Source: Paulinella micropora (Eukaryota; Cercozoa; Imbricatea; Euglyphida). Taken from it: a stretch of DNA of 40,070 nucleotides. This document shows positions 39,691-40,070 of this stretch, piece after piece. Location of the stretch: the NCBI GenBank assembly GCA_009731375.1, contig BJOX01000241.1:570781-610850 (forward strand). The letters run 5' to 3'. The notes beneath the pieces were generated by a model. The model did no database searches. It saw nothing but the letters and a program-made list of their open reading frames with translations, and was not told the DNA's origin. The number at the start of each line of letters is the position of its first letter. Position 1 is the stretch's first letter. The position numbers and the translations under genes are program-made.

Positions 39691-40070
39691 AAGAAGAAGG
39701 GAAACCCGATGGCTATATATACATATTTGAAAACGGATGGACTGTCTGTGATTGATTACGAGTTAGACAAACTGAATAAGCCAGATGAGGAGCAAGAAGA
39801 AGGCGAGGTTGTGCGGGACGAGAAAGAAGAACCGAAGCCAAAGTTTTTATATTTTGGAAAAGAGGAAAAGAAGAAACAGGAGGGAGGCGAAAAGGTGGAG
39901 AGACCGTCTAAGTATCAAACTCCCGAAGTTGTGCTAGTTTTGGACGACCTTGGAAGTGGGCTCAGAGATAAATCAGTAAGCGATTTGTTGAAGCGGAACA
40001 GGCATTTCAAGTCAAAGGTGATTATAAGCTCACAATATCTACAAGACCTAAAACCTGAGGCTATTAAACA
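39691..40070 (+). CDS. Packaging ATPase, further partial copy
   Basis: Begins mid-gene after a 10-N gap with KKGNPMAIYTYLKTDGLSVI and continues through PEVVLVLDDLGSGLRDKSVS and VIISSQYLQDLKPEAI to the window end. Close to but not identical with D (for example DGLSVIDY for EGYSVIDY, and an extra Gln-Glu in the linker). Either a fourth element, a second allele or a scaffold join placed in the wrong order. Confidence 0.75.

Larger units (their letters stand above)
30671..40070 (+). mobile_element. Element D: mostly intact Polinton-like virus
   Basis: Begins AGTATAGGGTGCCAC inside the capsid gene of C and continues past the window. Coiled coil, spliced gene, integrase, acidic protein, membrane protein, 120-residue protein and ATPase are all open, and the fibre is open wherever sequenced. 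Young relative to C. The last 380 bp, after the 10-N gap at 39681, may belong to another copy. Confidence 0.8.

Overview
The window is eukaryotic, repeat-rich DNA carrying several copies of a Polinton-like or Maverick-like integrating dsDNA virus. The evidence for a eukaryote is GT-AG introns, an EnSpm/CACTA (Tnp2) transposon, very long microsatellites and no ribosome binding sites. I cannot name the host. The virus-like genes are AT-rich. The transposon genes and the short exons inside the microsatellite arrays are clearly richer in G+C. Seven N-gaps interrupt the sequence (8666-9133, 9481-9490, 23162-23171, 35099-36017, 37095-37208, 38025-38034, 39681-39690), so some joins may be assembly artefacts.

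Layout. 1-1059: microsatellites and unrecognised flank. 1060-5935, element A: terminal-repeat-like start, coiled-coil gene, hairpin-led spliced gene, integrase, then an acidic-protein gene interrupted by a (TTAC)n array holding six short exons. 5936-13813: host-type repeats with two pieces of a CACTA Tnp2 transposase, its subterminal repeats and a TAGTG terminus, plus large microsatellites. 13814-18365, element B, in opposite orientation: zinc-ribbon fragment, membrane protein, long fibre, and the 5' part of the acidic gene with two more short exons. 18385-30670, element C, nearly full length but decayed. 30671-40070+, element D, largely intact; its terminus interrupts the major capsid gene of C. 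After the last gap a further packaging-ATPase copy begins.

Combined gene order of the family (from C and D): coiled-coil (+), hairpin-led small protein (+), retroviral-type integrase (-), acidic/lysine-rich protein (-), fibre with S74-type chaperone end (+), two-helix membrane protein (+), secreted cysteine-rich protein (-), conserved 120-residue protein (+), A32/FtsK-type packaging ATPase (+), small basic protein (+), coiled-coil and proline-rich proteins (+), adenain-like protease (+), penton/minor capsid (+), double-jelly-roll major capsid (+). No DNA polymerase is visible. Integrase would insert the element, capsid, penton, protease and ATPase would make and fill the particle, and the fibre would attach it.

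Most unusual: (1) a run of 45-nt phase-1 exons separated by (TTAC)n introns inside the acidic gene, predicting tandem 15-residue repeats after splicing; (2) a stem-loop directly before the start codon of a spliced small gene, kept in three copies although its sequence has changed; (3) nested insertion of D into C; (4) an integrase whose catalytic glutamate position is aspartate in all three copies; (5) fibres that differ in modules, one with a discoidin-like insert.
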